61,171 bases of DNA, from positions 1 to 61,171 of the forward strand of contig NZ_AWZU01000051.1 of NCBI RefSeq assembly GCF_000472385.1. The letters are read 5' to 3'. Shown piece after piece: positions 51,757 to 60,755 of the stretch (position 1 is its first letter; every line of letters begins with the position of its first letter). Source of the DNA: Bradyrhizobium sp. ARR65. Lineage in GTDB: Bacteria > Pseudomonadota > Alphaproteobacteria > Rhizobiales > Xanthobacteraceae. The notes under the pieces were generated by a model. It saw nothing but the letters and a program-made list of their open reading frames with translations. It had not been told where the DNA came from and did no database searches. The position numbers were made by a program, and so were the translations under genes.

Positions 51757-52930
51757 GAAAAGTCGAGTTCGCGTCGCGTTCACCCACATTTCGCGCCAGC
51801 TTTGGGCAGGCGGCTACAACTATCAAAGCAATCTGTTTGCGGCGCTCAATCGATATTGCCCAGGCCAAATTTCACCAGTTCTTTTTGCCGGAGCTCACGC
51901 ACCTCCCGATGAAGTCGATGCTCTCGCGGGCATTCCTGGCGTCGAAATCTTAAGATCGGCCGCCTTCGATGGACGGCATGCGGGCCTGATAAGTGCAGTT
52001 GCGCTCGGGCTCGACAGTCAGGCGGCCGAGGCGTTTCGAACCGCCAAGGTCGATGTGGTGTTCGAATCGGCGCGCTTCTTCGGACGGCGCCTGCCGCTGC
52101 CTGCGATCGCATGGTTTCCTGATTTTCAGCATCGCAGGCTGCCGCATCTGTTTTCGCCAATGGCGCGGTGGCGACGCGATCTCGGCTTTCGCGCGCAAAT
52201 TGCAGCGCACCGGACGATCCTCTTGAGCAGCAACAGCGCTCTGGCCGACTTGCGGACCCTTTATCCTGGGCTGACGAACAACATTGGTGTAGTGCAATTT
52301 GCGAGCGAGCCTGCGTCCAATTTGCTGGCGCTGGATGCTTTGCAGGTTCTGGCACAGTATGCAGTGCCGCCGAAGTTCTTCTTCCTGCCCAATCACCTTT
52401 GGGTCCACAAGAATCACCGTCTCGTCATCCGGGCGCTCGCGCTTCTGAAACAACGCGGCGCTGACGTCGTCGTCGTTGCGTCCGGGAGCCGCGAAGAGCC
52501 GCGCGAGCCCGGGTATTTCGAAAGCATCACGCGCGACATCAAGGCCCAAGGTCTGGAGACGAACTTCCGCCATCTCGGAATGATTCCGCTTTCCCATGTC
52601 TATGCGCTTTTACGCACGGCGATAGCACTGATCAACCCGTCAAGGTTTGAAGGCTGGAGTACCACGGTCGAAGAGGCGAAGTCCTTCGGCGTGCCGATGG
52701 TTTTGTCCAACCTTGACGTCCATGTGGAGCAGACGAACGGAACTGCGCGCTATTTCGGCGTCGATGATGCCGAAACCCTGGCGGACCACCTTGCTGACAC
52801 CTGGGCCGCGAGCGGATCCCCGGTGGTTCGATCCTTGCTGCCGAATGTCGAAGTACGAGCTGCGGCGTTCGCCGAGAATTTTGCTCGGCTGATCCGAAGC
52901 GCCCGCGAATGGCATGCGGCAAGGCGCTAG
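51749..52930 (+). CDS. Glycosyltransferase, GT4-like
   Basis: This 393-residue protein has the two-domain GT-B layout: an N-terminal part with FTHISRQLWAGGYNYQSNLF, and a C-terminal donor-binding half (FFLPNHLWVHKNHRLVIRAL; NPSRFEGWSTTVEEAKSFGV with the E-x7-E-like motif). It transfers a sugar from a nucleotide sugar with retention. The start is a GTG at 51749 inside the end of the epimerase gene. It ends 4 bases into the convergent polymerase gene. Confidence 0.8.
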   Translation: MDEKSRVRVAFTHISRQLWAGGYNYQSNLFAALNRYCPGQISPVLFAGAHAPPDEVDALAGIPGVEILRSAAFDGRHAGLISAVALGLDSQAAEAFRTAKVDVVFESARFFGRRLPLPAIAWFPDFQHRRLPHLFSPMARWRRDLGFRAQIAAHRTILLSSNSALADLRTLYPGLTNNIGVVQFASEPASNLLALDALQVLAQYAVPPKFFFLPNHLWVHKNHRLVIRALALLKQRGADVVVVASGSREEPREPGYFESITRDIKAQGLETNFRHLGMIPLSHVYALLRTAIALINPSRFEGWSTTVEEAKSFGVPMVLSNLDVHVEQTNGTARYFGVDDAETLADHLADTWAASGSPVVRSLLPNVEVRAAAFAENFARLIRSAREWHAARR

Positions 52931-54291
52931 AGCGGCCCATTCCGATCTCGCTTGCGCTGGGAAAACTCGGGAACGAGAGCCGGTCCAAGAAGGGAAGTCT
53001 GCTCCGGTAGCATGCCGCGGGGCGTGAGATACCAGAGCAGGAACAGCAACGCTGCGCCGTGGGAAAGCAAGGTCGTTGTCAGCGGAACATTTAAAAGAAG
53101 CTGCCCGAGAACCGAACTCGAGATCAAGACAAGGCGCGGGGGCAGGCCTGCGGATAGGCGATTGGCGAAGCCGATCAGCAATCCGCACAGCAAGACCGAC
53201 AGCGGAGCGAACAGGGGCCCAACCGACGCAATGCCTTCGGTCGAAAATAATGAGGCGTTGAAGTTACCGAAGCCAGGATAGGCCTGGTTCATCACAACCC
53301 CTAATTGATCCTGATAGGGGCAGGAAACGATCGTCTTGAGAAGGTTGATTTGACAAAAATAAGTGTAGGGATGATGGAAAAAGAAATCGTTGTAGACGTC
53401 CATTGCATTCGACGGCGTCGCGATCGTTCGTAAGTTGATCAGTTCGAAGAAAAACGTGGCTGATTGACCGAGCATCGCATACGCAATCGTCCCGGCTGTG
53501 AGCGGCAGCAACAGCGAAATGACGGTTGTTACGCGGCAGCCGAACAGACGCGAGAGGGTCGCTATGCTCAAGAGCCACACAGGCGTGAAGAGGGCGATCT
53601 TATTGAGAGTAATCGGATAAAAGAACACCAGAACGGCGAGTGTGAGGCCAGCGCGCCAGTAGCTGCCACGCACGGCAAAGCAGGCGAAAGCGAAAGGCAG
53701 CAGCGCGTTCGACACGATTCCGATCGTGTAGTTCAGCATGCCCGGCATACTGAGCTTGCTGCGGAATTCATACATCTGCGCCAGTGAAACGAACTTGAAG
53801 CTGTAGCTTGCGCCGACCAGGACGGTGAGGACACCTATCACCACAATGGCGGTCAGGAGGCGGTCGAAGCCCGCTACTCCGATGATGCTGCTGCTACCAT
53901 GAATCGGCCTTGAGATGGATAGTGCGGGGATGAGGAAGGTGACCATAGCGGCAGCCGCAGAGGCGCCGCTCAACCAGTGATTATAGTTGAAGTCCGAGAA
54001 ACAGTTCAGCCAGAGATAACCGGTGACCATCGTGAAGAAATAGAAGCTGACGAAATAGCCGAAGCTGAAAGGAAATCGCACAAAGAGAAGCGAGAGGATC
54101 GAAAAAGCGGCTACGACTGCAATCGCGCCGCTACGCAGAGCCGGATCAAAATAGATATGATAGCCGGAGTAGTTGCGGCTGAGATAGACCAGCGAAACGC
54201 AACAGAGGACGATGTGAACGGCGATCAAGAGGGCCAGAGCAACGCGCTCGGAAAGCGTGCCTGTAACGGGCGAATCCTTGTTAACGATCAT
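52927..54291 (-). CDS. Oligosaccharide polymerase-like membrane protein (Wzy type)
   Basis: This 454-residue protein has about ten to twelve membrane segments (VALALLIAVHIVLCCVSLVY; AFSILSLLFVRFPFSFGYFV; SSSVLGQLLLNVPLTTTLLS) with a large loop in its second half (DVYNDFFFHHPYTYFCQINL). Wzy-type proteins are very variable in sequence and are recognised by topology and neighbours, as here. It probably joins the repeat units in the periplasm. It is on the opposite strand to the glycosyltransferases and lies downstream of an epimerase gene, 39 bases away. Confidence 0.6.
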   Translation of the reverse strand: MIVNKDSPVTGTLSERVALALLIAVHIVLCCVSLVYLSRNYSGYHIYFDPALRSGAIAVVAAFSILSLLFVRFPFSFGYFVSFYFFTMVTGYLWLNCFSDFNYNHWLSGASAAAAMVTFLIPALSISRPIHGSSSIIGVAGFDRLLTAIVVIGVLTVLVGASYSFKFVSLAQMYEFRSKLSMPGMLNYTIGIVSNALLPFAFACFAVRGSYWRAGLTLAVLVFFYPITLNKIALFTPVWLLSIATLSRLFGCRVTTVISLLLPLTAGTIAYAMLGQSATFFFELINLRTIATPSNAMDVYNDFFFHHPYTYFCQINLLKTIVSCPYQDQLGVVMNQAYPGFGNFNASLFSTEGIASVGPLFAPLSVLLCGLLIGFANRLSAGLPPRLVLISSSVLGQLLLNVPLTTTLLSHGAALLFLLWYLTPRGMLPEQTSLLGPALVPEFSQRKRDRNGPL

Positions 54292-54330
54292 GCGGATGGT
54301 CCTGTTGCGGGACGGTCGGGCTGGTGCCGT

Positions 54331-55233
54331 TCACTTCCCTGCCAGTCCGAGTCTTGAGAACTCGACCGGCTTCCAGCCGAGCGCCAGCAGCTTGTTGGGC
54401 CGCGCCACCAGCGGGCAGCCGATCCGCTGCCAGATTGGCGTCTGCCCGGCAATTCTGAGCGCCAGCTCGAACAGCACTTCCGGCGCGGGGAACAGCCAGG
54501 CGGGCCGGCCAAAGCCCGCACGGTAGCGCGCGATGAGATCGGCGACAGTGACCGGCGTCGGGTCCGAGACGATGAAGGTCTGTCGCCGTGCGCGCGGATC
54601 GGTCAGGGCGGTCGTGATCGCGGAACTCAGATTCTGCACCGACAACACCGAGCGCCGCGCGGTCAGGCCCCCGAACGGCAATGGAAGCGGCAGCCGCGCG
54701 ATTTTCCGGATCGTTGCGAGATTGCCTTTTTCGCCTTGGCCGTAAATCACGACCGGGCGCAGGATCGTGAACGAGCCGCCGGCCTTGCGAATAGCCTCTT
54801 CGGCCGCGAGCTTCGATCGGCCGTAGGCGTTGGTCGGTTGCGGCAGGTCTTCCTCCGTCAGTTCCCGGTCGGAGAAAGAGCCCGATTGTGCGGCGATCGA
54901 GGAGATGAAGACGAGATGCTTGCCAAGCTCCGCAGCCGTACGGGCGAGTGCCTGGGTGGCGCGGTGATTAACCAGGTCATAGAGGTCCTCGTCGGCATAG
55001 GTGTGGGCGATACCGGCCAAATGCACGACGGCGTCGCATTGCTCCAGCAGCGGTGTCCAATCGAACGGCGTGGAGAGATCCGGTAAGCCGACGGCCGTGA
55101 TATTGTCGCCGCGTGCGGCCGCTGAGCGCGAGGCCGCGATCACATGAAAAGCATGCGAGGCGAGATAGGGAACGAGATGGCGGCCGATAAAGCCGTCCGA
55201 GCCGGTGACGAGCACCGTGGTGTTGTCAGTCAT
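54331..55233 (-). CDS. NAD-dependent sugar epimerase/dehydratase
   Basis: This 300-residue extended SDR has TGSDGFIGRHLVPYL near its start, VVHLAGIAHTYADEDLYDLV in the middle, and the catalytic YGRSK in NAYGRSKLAAEEAIR. Similar enzymes (WbpV/WbjF-like) act on UDP-HexNAc sugars in O-antigen loci, usually next to a priming transferase. That transferase is not seen in the window. The ATG at 55233 is used. It is cotranscribed with the polymerase gene. Confidence 0.75.
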   Translation of the reverse strand: MTDNTTVLVTGSDGFIGRHLVPYLASHAFHVIAASRSAAARGDNITAVGLPDLSTPFDWTPLLEQCDAVVHLAGIAHTYADEDLYDLVNHRATQALARTAAELGKHLVFISSIAAQSGSFSDRELTEEDLPQPTNAYGRSKLAAEEAIRKAGGSFTILRPVVIYGQGEKGNLATIRKIARLPLPLPFGGLTARRSVLSVQNLSSAITTALTDPRARRQTFIVSDPTPVTVADLIARYRAGFGRPAWLFPAPEVLFELALRIAGQTPIWQRIGCPLVARPNKLLALGWKPVEFSRLGLAGK

Positions 55234-55549
55234 CGGATCGCACCAAACCGCCAAACGCCGCGGCTGCGGCCTGAATGACACCGGAACAGGGCGCAGAAGC
55301 TAGTGCATCGGTCGGCGGCTTGCAAAGGGGCATTTTGCGTTCCAGCCTCGCCGCACCGCCTGCGCGGGAAACGCCGCCTGCGGCCGGCTGCACATCGTCG
55401 CCGGCCGTACAGGGCAGCCCCAATCGCCTTGATTTACCCGGTCTTTTTTGAATATACGGGGCGGGGCGACGCTGTGCCGCGCACTCCTGCCAAGTGCCAT
55501 CACAAGGGTTTGCCTGCCGCTCGAGAGGCCGCCCGCAAAGGAAGTCTTG
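55234..55549. other. Divergent promoter region
   Basis: No gene is supported in this spacer between the minus-strand epimerase and the plus-strand WbpB-type gene. It must contain both promoters. No convincing operator was recognised. Confidence 0.4.
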
Positions 55550-56611
55550 ATGATCAGATTTGGCCTGCTCGGATGCGGGCGCATTGCCAAGCGCCATTCC
55601 GATCTGTTGGGTGGCAATCACATCGAGGGCGCCAAGCTTGTCGCTGTCTGCGATCCGGTGCGCGCGCGGGCAGATGGCATCGCCGCCAAATTCGGCGTGC
55701 CGGCGAGTTACGACATCGAGGAATTCCTCGCGCGCAAGGACATCGATGTGGTGTCGGTGCTGACCCCGAGCGGGCTGCATCCCACGCATGTCATCGCCTG
55801 CGCCAGGGCCGGCAAGCATGTGGTGGTCGAGAAGCCGATGGCGCTACGGCTGCAGGATGCCGATGATATGATCCGCGCCTGCGACGTGGCCGGCGTCAAG
55901 CTGTTTGTCGTCAAGCAGAACCGCTTCAACGTGCCGGTGGTGAAGGCGCGCGAGGCGCTCGATGCGGGGCGGTTCGGAAAGCTCGTGCTGGGCACCGTGC
56001 GTGTGCGCTGGTGCCGCGACCAGGCCTATTACGATCAGGATGCCTGGCGCGGAACCTGGGCCTATGACGGCGGCGTGCTCTCCAACCAGGCCAGCCACCA
56101 CATCGACATGCTGGAGTGGTTTTTCGGCGACGTCATCAGCGTGCATGCCCGCGCCATCTCCGCGCTGGTCAAAATCGAGACGGAGGACACCGCGGTCGCC
56201 ACGCTGAAATTCCGCAACGGCGCGCTCGGGATCATCGAGGCGACCACTGCGACGCGCCCGGCCGACCTCGAGGGCTCGCTTTCGATCCTGGGCGAGAAAG
56301 GCACGGTCGAAATCGCGGGCTTTGCGGTCAACCAGATCAGGCATTGGCGCTTTGTCGAGGAATTGCCCTCGGACAAGGAGGTGACCGAGAAATTCTCGGT
56401 CAATCCGCCGAATGTCTACGGCTTCGGCCATCAGGCCTATTACCAGCATGTCGTGGAGTGCCTGGTCAGCCAGCGGGCGGCGCTGGTAGATGGGCTGGAG
56501 GGGCGCAAGAGTCTTGAGCTGATCTCGGCGCTTTACGAGTCGATCGAAACCGGCCACGAGGTGGCGCTGCGCTTCGAGCCGCGCTTGAGCCGGCTGGGTA
56601 TGGTATCGTGA
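55550..56611 (+). CDS. wbpB: Gfo/Idh/MocA oxidoreductase, WbpB/WlbA-like
   Basis: This 353-residue protein has the nucleotide-binding start IRFGLLGCGRIAKRHSDLLG, the EKP motif (HVVVEKPMAL) and the family's C-terminal beta-sheet (DGGVLSNQASHHIDMLEWFF with the His pair). WbpB-type enzymes oxidise the C3 hydroxyl of UDP-GlcNAcA. The ATG at 55550 follows AAAGGAAG. It is followed by an acetyltransferase and an aminotransferase gene, the order expected for UDP-2,3-diacetamido-2,3-dideoxy-glucuronic acid synthesis. The 6-dehydrogenase (WbpA) is not seen in this window. Confidence 0.75.
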   Translation: MIRFGLLGCGRIAKRHSDLLGGNHIEGAKLVAVCDPVRARADGIAAKFGVPASYDIEEFLARKDIDVVSVLTPSGLHPTHVIACARAGKHVVVEKPMALRLQDADDMIRACDVAGVKLFVVKQNRFNVPVVKAREALDAGRFGKLVLGTVRVRWCRDQAYYDQDAWRGTWAYDGGVLSNQASHHIDMLEWFFGDVISVHARAISALVKIETEDTAVATLKFRNGALGIIEATTATRPADLEGSLSILGEKGTVEIAGFAVNQIRHWRFVEELPSDKEVTEKFSVNPPNVYGFGHQAYYQHVVECLVSQRAALVDGLEGRKSLELISALYESIETGHEVALRFEPRLSRLGMVS

Positions 56612-57075
56612 ACATACCGCACGTGCATCAGGCGGGCGTGCGCGATGTCGATTTCGGCGCGCGGGTCAAGATCGTCGAGCCCTGCAATCTCTACGGCTGC
56701 AGAATAGGCGACGACTGCTTTGTCGGGCCGTTTGTCGAGATCCAGAAGGATGTGAGTCTCGGTGCGCGCACACGCGTGCAGTCGCATGCCTTCATCTGCG
56801 AGCTGGTGACGATCGGCGAGGATTGCTTCATTGGCCACGGCGTGATGTTTATCAACGACACGTTTTCGACCGGAGGCCCCGCGCGCGGTCGCAAGGAGCT
56901 ATGGCGCGAGACCGTGATTGGCAATCGCGTCTCCGTCGGCTCCAACGCGACCATCCTGCCGGTGCGCATCGTCGACGACGTGGTGATCGGGGCGGGGGCG
57001 GTGGTGACGAAGGATATCACCACAGCCGGCACCTATGCCGGCAATCCGGCGCGTCTGTTGCGGGCGCGGAAGTGA
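56608..57075 (+). CDS. wbpD: N-acetyltransferase, WbpD/WlbB-like
   Basis: This 155-residue left-handed beta-helix protein has hexapeptide repeats (CRIGDDCFVGPFVEIQKDVS; GEDCFIGHGVMFINDTFSTG) and the ending GAGAVVTKDITTAGTYAGNP. The last motif and the catalytic-looking His/Asn pair in HGVMFIND match WbpD-type acetyltransferases, which acetylate the C3 amino group of UDP-GlcNAc(3N)A. The GTG start at 56608 overlaps the dehydrogenase stop (GTGA), so the two are coupled. It sits between dehydrogenase and aminotransferase, as expected. Confidence 0.8.
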   Translation: MNIPHVHQAGVRDVDFGARVKIVEPCNLYGCRIGDDCFVGPFVEIQKDVSLGARTRVQSHAFICELVTIGEDCFIGHGVMFINDTFSTGGPARGRKELWRETVIGNRVSVGSNATILPVRIVDDVVIGAGAVVTKDITTAGTYAGNPARLLRARK

Positions 57076-57082
57076 GAGTGGG

Positions 57083-58183
57083 ATGAAGGTACCTTTCGCC
57101 GACCTGCAGTTGCAGTATCAGACGATCAAGGCCGAGATCGACAGCGCGATCGCGAACGTCATCCGCGACAATGCCTTCATCCGCGGCTCCTATGTCGATG
57201 CGTTCGAGCGCGAGTTCGCGCGCGCTGTGGAGGCCAGGCACTGCATCTCCTGCGCCAACGGCACCGATGCACTTTACTTGGCGATGTCCGCGCTGAAGGT
57301 TGAGCCGGGAGATGAGGTGATCACCACGGCGCATTCCTGGATCTCGACCTCGGCCATGATTACGCACGCCGGCGGAACGGTCGTGTTTTGCGACACCGAC
57401 GGGGCGACGTTCACGATTGATCCGAAGGCGATCGAAGCCGCGATCACGCCGCGCACCGTCGGCATCATCCCGGTGCATCTCTATGGTCAGGCGGCGGACA
57501 TGGACGCCATCATGGCGATTGCCCAGAAGCATAAGCTCTGGGTGCTCGAGGATTGCGCGCAGGCGCATCTGGCGCGCCATCAGGGCAGGCCGGTCGGCAG
57601 CTTTGGTGTGGCTGCGACCTATTCGTTCTATCCCGGCAAGAATCTCGGCGCGATGGGTGATGCGGGCGCGGTTATCACCAATGACGACAAGCTCGCCGAG
57701 CGGATCGCGATGCTGGCGCGCCATGGCGGCCTGATCAAGCACAAGCACGAGATCGAGGGCATCAACAGCCGGCTCGACGGCATGCAGGCCGCGATCCTGT
57801 TGGCGAAGCTGCCGCATCTCGCCGCCTGGACGAGGGCGCGGCAGGAAGCCGCCAGGATTTACGATGCCGGGCTAAATCAGATCGAGACCGTCGAGGTGCC
57901 GCAGGTCGCGCCCGGCCGCGAGCACGTCTATCACCTCTATACGATCAAGCATCCGCGCCGCGATGCGCTGGCAGCGCATCTCAATGCGAGCGGCGTGCAG
58001 ACCGCGGTGAATTATCCGACCGCATTGCCGTTTCTGCCGGCCTATGCGCGCTTCGCGCATCGGCCGGAGCAGTTTCCGAATGCCTTTGGGGATCAGGGCA
58101 AAATCCTCTCACTGCCGATGTTCGCCGAGATCACGCCCGCGCAGCAGCAGCACGTGATCAAGCTGGTACGGGAGTTCGGTTGA
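57083..58183 (+). CDS. wbpE: DegT/DnrJ-type aminotransferase, WbpE/WlbC-like
   Basis: This 366-residue PLP enzyme has the sugar aminotransferase family layout: FADLQLQYQTIKAEIDSAIA, ANGTDALYLAMSALKVEPGD, VLEDCAQAHLA with the PLP-ring Asp, and the Schiff-base Lys186 in FYPGKNLGAMGD. WbpE transfers an amino group from glutamate to the 3-keto sugar produced by WbpB. The ATG at 57083 lies 7 bases after the acetyltransferase stop. Together the three genes make UDP-GlcNAc3NAcA, or its ManNAc epimer if a WbpI exists elsewhere. Confidence 0.8.
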   Translation: MKVPFADLQLQYQTIKAEIDSAIANVIRDNAFIRGSYVDAFEREFARAVEARHCISCANGTDALYLAMSALKVEPGDEVITTAHSWISTSAMITHAGGTVVFCDTDGATFTIDPKAIEAAITPRTVGIIPVHLYGQAADMDAIMAIAQKHKLWVLEDCAQAHLARHQGRPVGSFGVAATYSFYPGKNLGAMGDAGAVITNDDKLAERIAMLARHGGLIKHKHEIEGINSRLDGMQAAILLAKLPHLAAWTRARQEAARIYDAGLNQIETVEVPQVAPGREHVYHLYTIKHPRRDALAAHLNASGVQTAVNYPTALPFLPAYARFAHRPEQFPNAFGDQGKILSLPMFAEITPAQQQHVIKLVREFG

Positions 58184-58217
58184 TCGGACGTCGACGGACC
58201 GGTCACACGAAACGAAT

Positions 58218-58847
58218 TTACGGATCTTTATTCCGGGATCTTGCGTTGGAGGTTTCGACCAAGGTTGGGCCAGGATCGAGCAAGAGGGGCGTGGGGGCGC
58301 CGAAGCCGTTGACGGCACTCCTCTCGATCTGTTCGGGCAAGAGCGGCGCGGTGCTGCCGACAACGATGCTGGCCGTGCTGGACGCTGTTCTGTTGGCGAG
58401 CGTGTAATTGCCGGCATCCGCGCCGGCGAGTGTCAAGCCCGTGATGGTGACGGGCTTGCGGTATCCCGGCGTGGCGCTATCGAAGACGCCAGCGGCGGAC
58501 CCGATGCTGAGCTGGTCGCCGGGCATGATGCCGTTGAAGCGTGCGGTGGACGTGTTCAGGGTCGCCGCCGTCGAGCCGTCAAAGATCTTGTCGTTGGCAG
58601 TGATTCCCGTAATTGCGCTGATCGCCGCCTTGGCGATATCGGCCGTGGTCGCGGCCGTCCCGGCGAACGTGTAATTGGCGGTGTCGGTGCCTCCGAATGT
58701 CACGCCCGAGATCGTCACCGTCTTGGCAGCGCCAGCATTCTTGTCAGTGAAGGCGCCGGTGCCGGACCCTAAACTCAACGCCACGGTATTCCATTTCCAA
58801 ACCTTAAAAATCTGCATTTGGTAATCGGTGCAAGTAGATCGACACAT
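58218..58847 (-). pseudogene. C-terminal fragment of a YDG-repeat adhesin
   Basis: The minus strand reads about 180 residues of YDG-type repeats (AISAITGITANDKIFDGSTA; TGLTLAGADAGNYTLANRTA; VSIxGVTFGGTDTANYTFAG-like), as found in large filamentous-hemagglutinin-like surface proteins. A complete protein would have a signal sequence and a secretion domain and be many times longer. Here the frame has a short unrelated start (from about 58847 to 58790) and then repeats, with nothing before. It is therefore the tail of a large adhesin gene whose front has been lost. Confidence 0.6.
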
Positions 58848-58946
58848 TATAGCGAAAGCTGCCAGCGCCCATCTCGCCGAACGTGACCTTTTGCAGTCGG
58901 GTCATGGCATCCTCAGTCCAAGCAGACTGTCGCTACCGCTAAATTC

Positions 58947-59159
58947 CTAGTCTTCCGTCGTGTATTGAAAGTGTTCTCGGGCGCAAATGCCGGAAAATAC
59001 GGTCTGCGCATCAGCGGTTTCAAAGCAAAACGCTGTTCCTAGCTCCCTTCGTTCGGCATACCAATCCACTTTGGCATCGCGAGAAATGCGAGATGCCTCC
59101 GCTCGCAAGCGATCTGCTTGCTGACCAACTGCTCGTACCACTACACATCGATAATTCAT
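58947..59159 (-). CDS. Small hypothetical protein
   Basis: This 70-residue protein (ATG at 59159; a start at 59180 is possible) reads MNYRCVVVRAVGQQADRLRA and continues SRISRDAKVDWYAERRELGT. It has one Cys near each end and no family I can name, but the pattern is plausible for a real cytoplasmic protein. It has no operon partner and sits among decayed fragments. Confidence 0.4.
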   Translation of the reverse strand: MNYRCVVVRAVGQQADRLRAEASRISRDAKVDWYAERRELGTAFCFETADAQTVFSGICAREHFQYTTED

Positions 59160-59719
59160 TTTGAAATTCGTCCTGATCATGAGATCGAGTCACGGGCTTG
59201 ATCTCAGCTAAACTTACCGCCAATGCGAGGATCGGCAGTGTTCGGTTGTGGACATTGTCAGCCAGAAAAAGAGCGCCCGTTGCAAAATCGCAACACGCCT
59301 CACGTCGCACGGACATGACTCGAACGACTACGCCGGATGCCTGCGGCTCTTCACTTTATGGCGCAGGACGGAACGGCGGTGGCCTTGGTGGGGAGGCAAA
59401 ATTCGAATGTGCTGCGCACGCCGCCTAAAATAGCCGCGCAGAGCAGCAATTGGGAGGGAGGATGTTTAGCAAGCGAACATGCTAATTCGGCACCTCATCC
59501 GACGCTCCATCCCCGAACACCTCGGCGATTGTGCCGATGACATCACAGCCGCCGCCTTCCCCCCGCAGCTTCAGCACAGGAGCCAGCCGAGCCCGCGCGA
59601 CGTTATAGCTCATCGCCTTCTCACCAAGCGTCCCTTGCGGGCGAGCACGATCGAAGGAAGAGCCGGAGACGAAGGCGCTCGGGGGCAGACGTCCTGACGC
59701 GGTATGCGAGCTGTCGCCC
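59160..59719. other. Decayed intergenic region
   Basis: No gene is supported. Short frames on both strands lack ribosome sites. A weak inverted repeat (TGAGATCGAG and its near-complement, about 59180-59208) lies upstream of the small minus-strand gene and could be its operator. The right part probably precedes the truncated binding-protein gene. Confidence 0.4.
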
Positions 59720-60483
59720 GGCACAATTAACACCCACTTGCTGATCAACCGTGCCCAGCCACCTTTCGATAATCCCGATCTGCGGCGGGCGATGGCGCTG
59801 ACGATCGACCGCAAGGCCTATGTCGACACGCTCGGCTAGGGCGAAGGCGAGATCGACGGCATCTTGCAGCCGCCTCCGGCCGGGTTGTGGGGCATGCCCC
59901 CGGACCAGATCGCCAAGCTGCCGGGGTACGGCCTCGACGTGCACAAGAACCGGGAAGAGGCCCGCGCCCTGGTGCGAAAGCTCGGCTCCGGCCCCGACAA
60001 CCGGCTCAAGATCAAGGTGACGACGCGTGGCTGGTCGTTATATCGCGACCAGGCGGTGCTGCTGCTTGATCAGCTGAAGCAGATCTACATCGACGGCGAA
60101 CTCGACCTCGTCAACACGGCGCAGTACTTCCCGAAGATCATGCGCAAGCAATACACGGTCGCGCTCAACTTGCAGACGGCGGGGCCCGATTCCGACCCGA
60201 CTGTGCAGCTGTTCTACGGCTGCGGCCGAACGTCAACTGGGACAACTATTGCAATCCCGAGATGGACAAGATGATCGAGGCGCAATCACGCGAGGGTGAC
60301 GCGGCCAAGCGCAAGCAGATCCTATGGACGATCGAGCGCAAGCTGGCAAACGACGATGTGCGGACGATCATTTTCTACCGCCGCGGCGGCACCTGCGAGC
60401 GCCCCTATCTCAAGGGCCTGACGATCATGGTCAACAGCATCTACAACAGCTGGCGCATGGAGGATGTCTGGCTCGACACGTAG
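59720..60483 (+). pseudogene. Peptide ABC-transporter binding protein (SBP_bac_5), broken
   Basis: The plus strand reads about 250 residues of the C-terminal half of an extracellular solute-binding protein family 5 member (FDNPDLRRAMALTIDRKAYV, then ILQPPPAGLWGMPPDQIAKL and IRKLGSG-like text). An amber TAG at 59837-59839 interrupts the frame, where intact relatives read Gln. A second break near 60230 shifts the frame so that the end (NVNWDNYCNPEMDKMIEAQS to MEDVWLDT) is in another frame. The N-terminal half, including the signal peptide, is absent. It cannot make a working protein. Confidence 0.75.
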
Positions 60484-60589
60484 ATGGATCCGCTCACAAA
60501 GAACGCCGGCGCGCTAATCCAGCCAAGACTGCCGAGGTGGCGGCGAGCCGGGTCAGCGTACGTGATTGCGGGCGAGATCGATCGCGCCG

Positions 60590-60755
60590 TCGCCTCCTTC
60601 GTCCGTCGTCTCGCTCGCTATGCCGCCCGGATTTTCCAGGGCGCGAGGGCCGGCGACCTTCCGATCGAGATGCTAGCCCATTTCGAGCTTGCCATCAATT
60701 TCGGGACAGTGCCGCCCACGCTCCTCTCGCTCGCGCCGACGAGGTCATCGAATAG
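60590..60755 (+). pseudogene. Remnant of an ABC_sub_bind-type binding protein
   Basis: The plus strand reads IFQGARAGDLPIEMLAHFEL, then AINFGTVPPTLLSLAPT, and in another frame the end ADEVIE followed by a stop. This matches the C-terminus of the 'ABC transporter substrate-binding' (TrpX/ABC_sub_bind) family, but about nine residues are missing from the middle and the frame is shifted before the end. Only about 55 residues remain. Confidence 0.6.
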
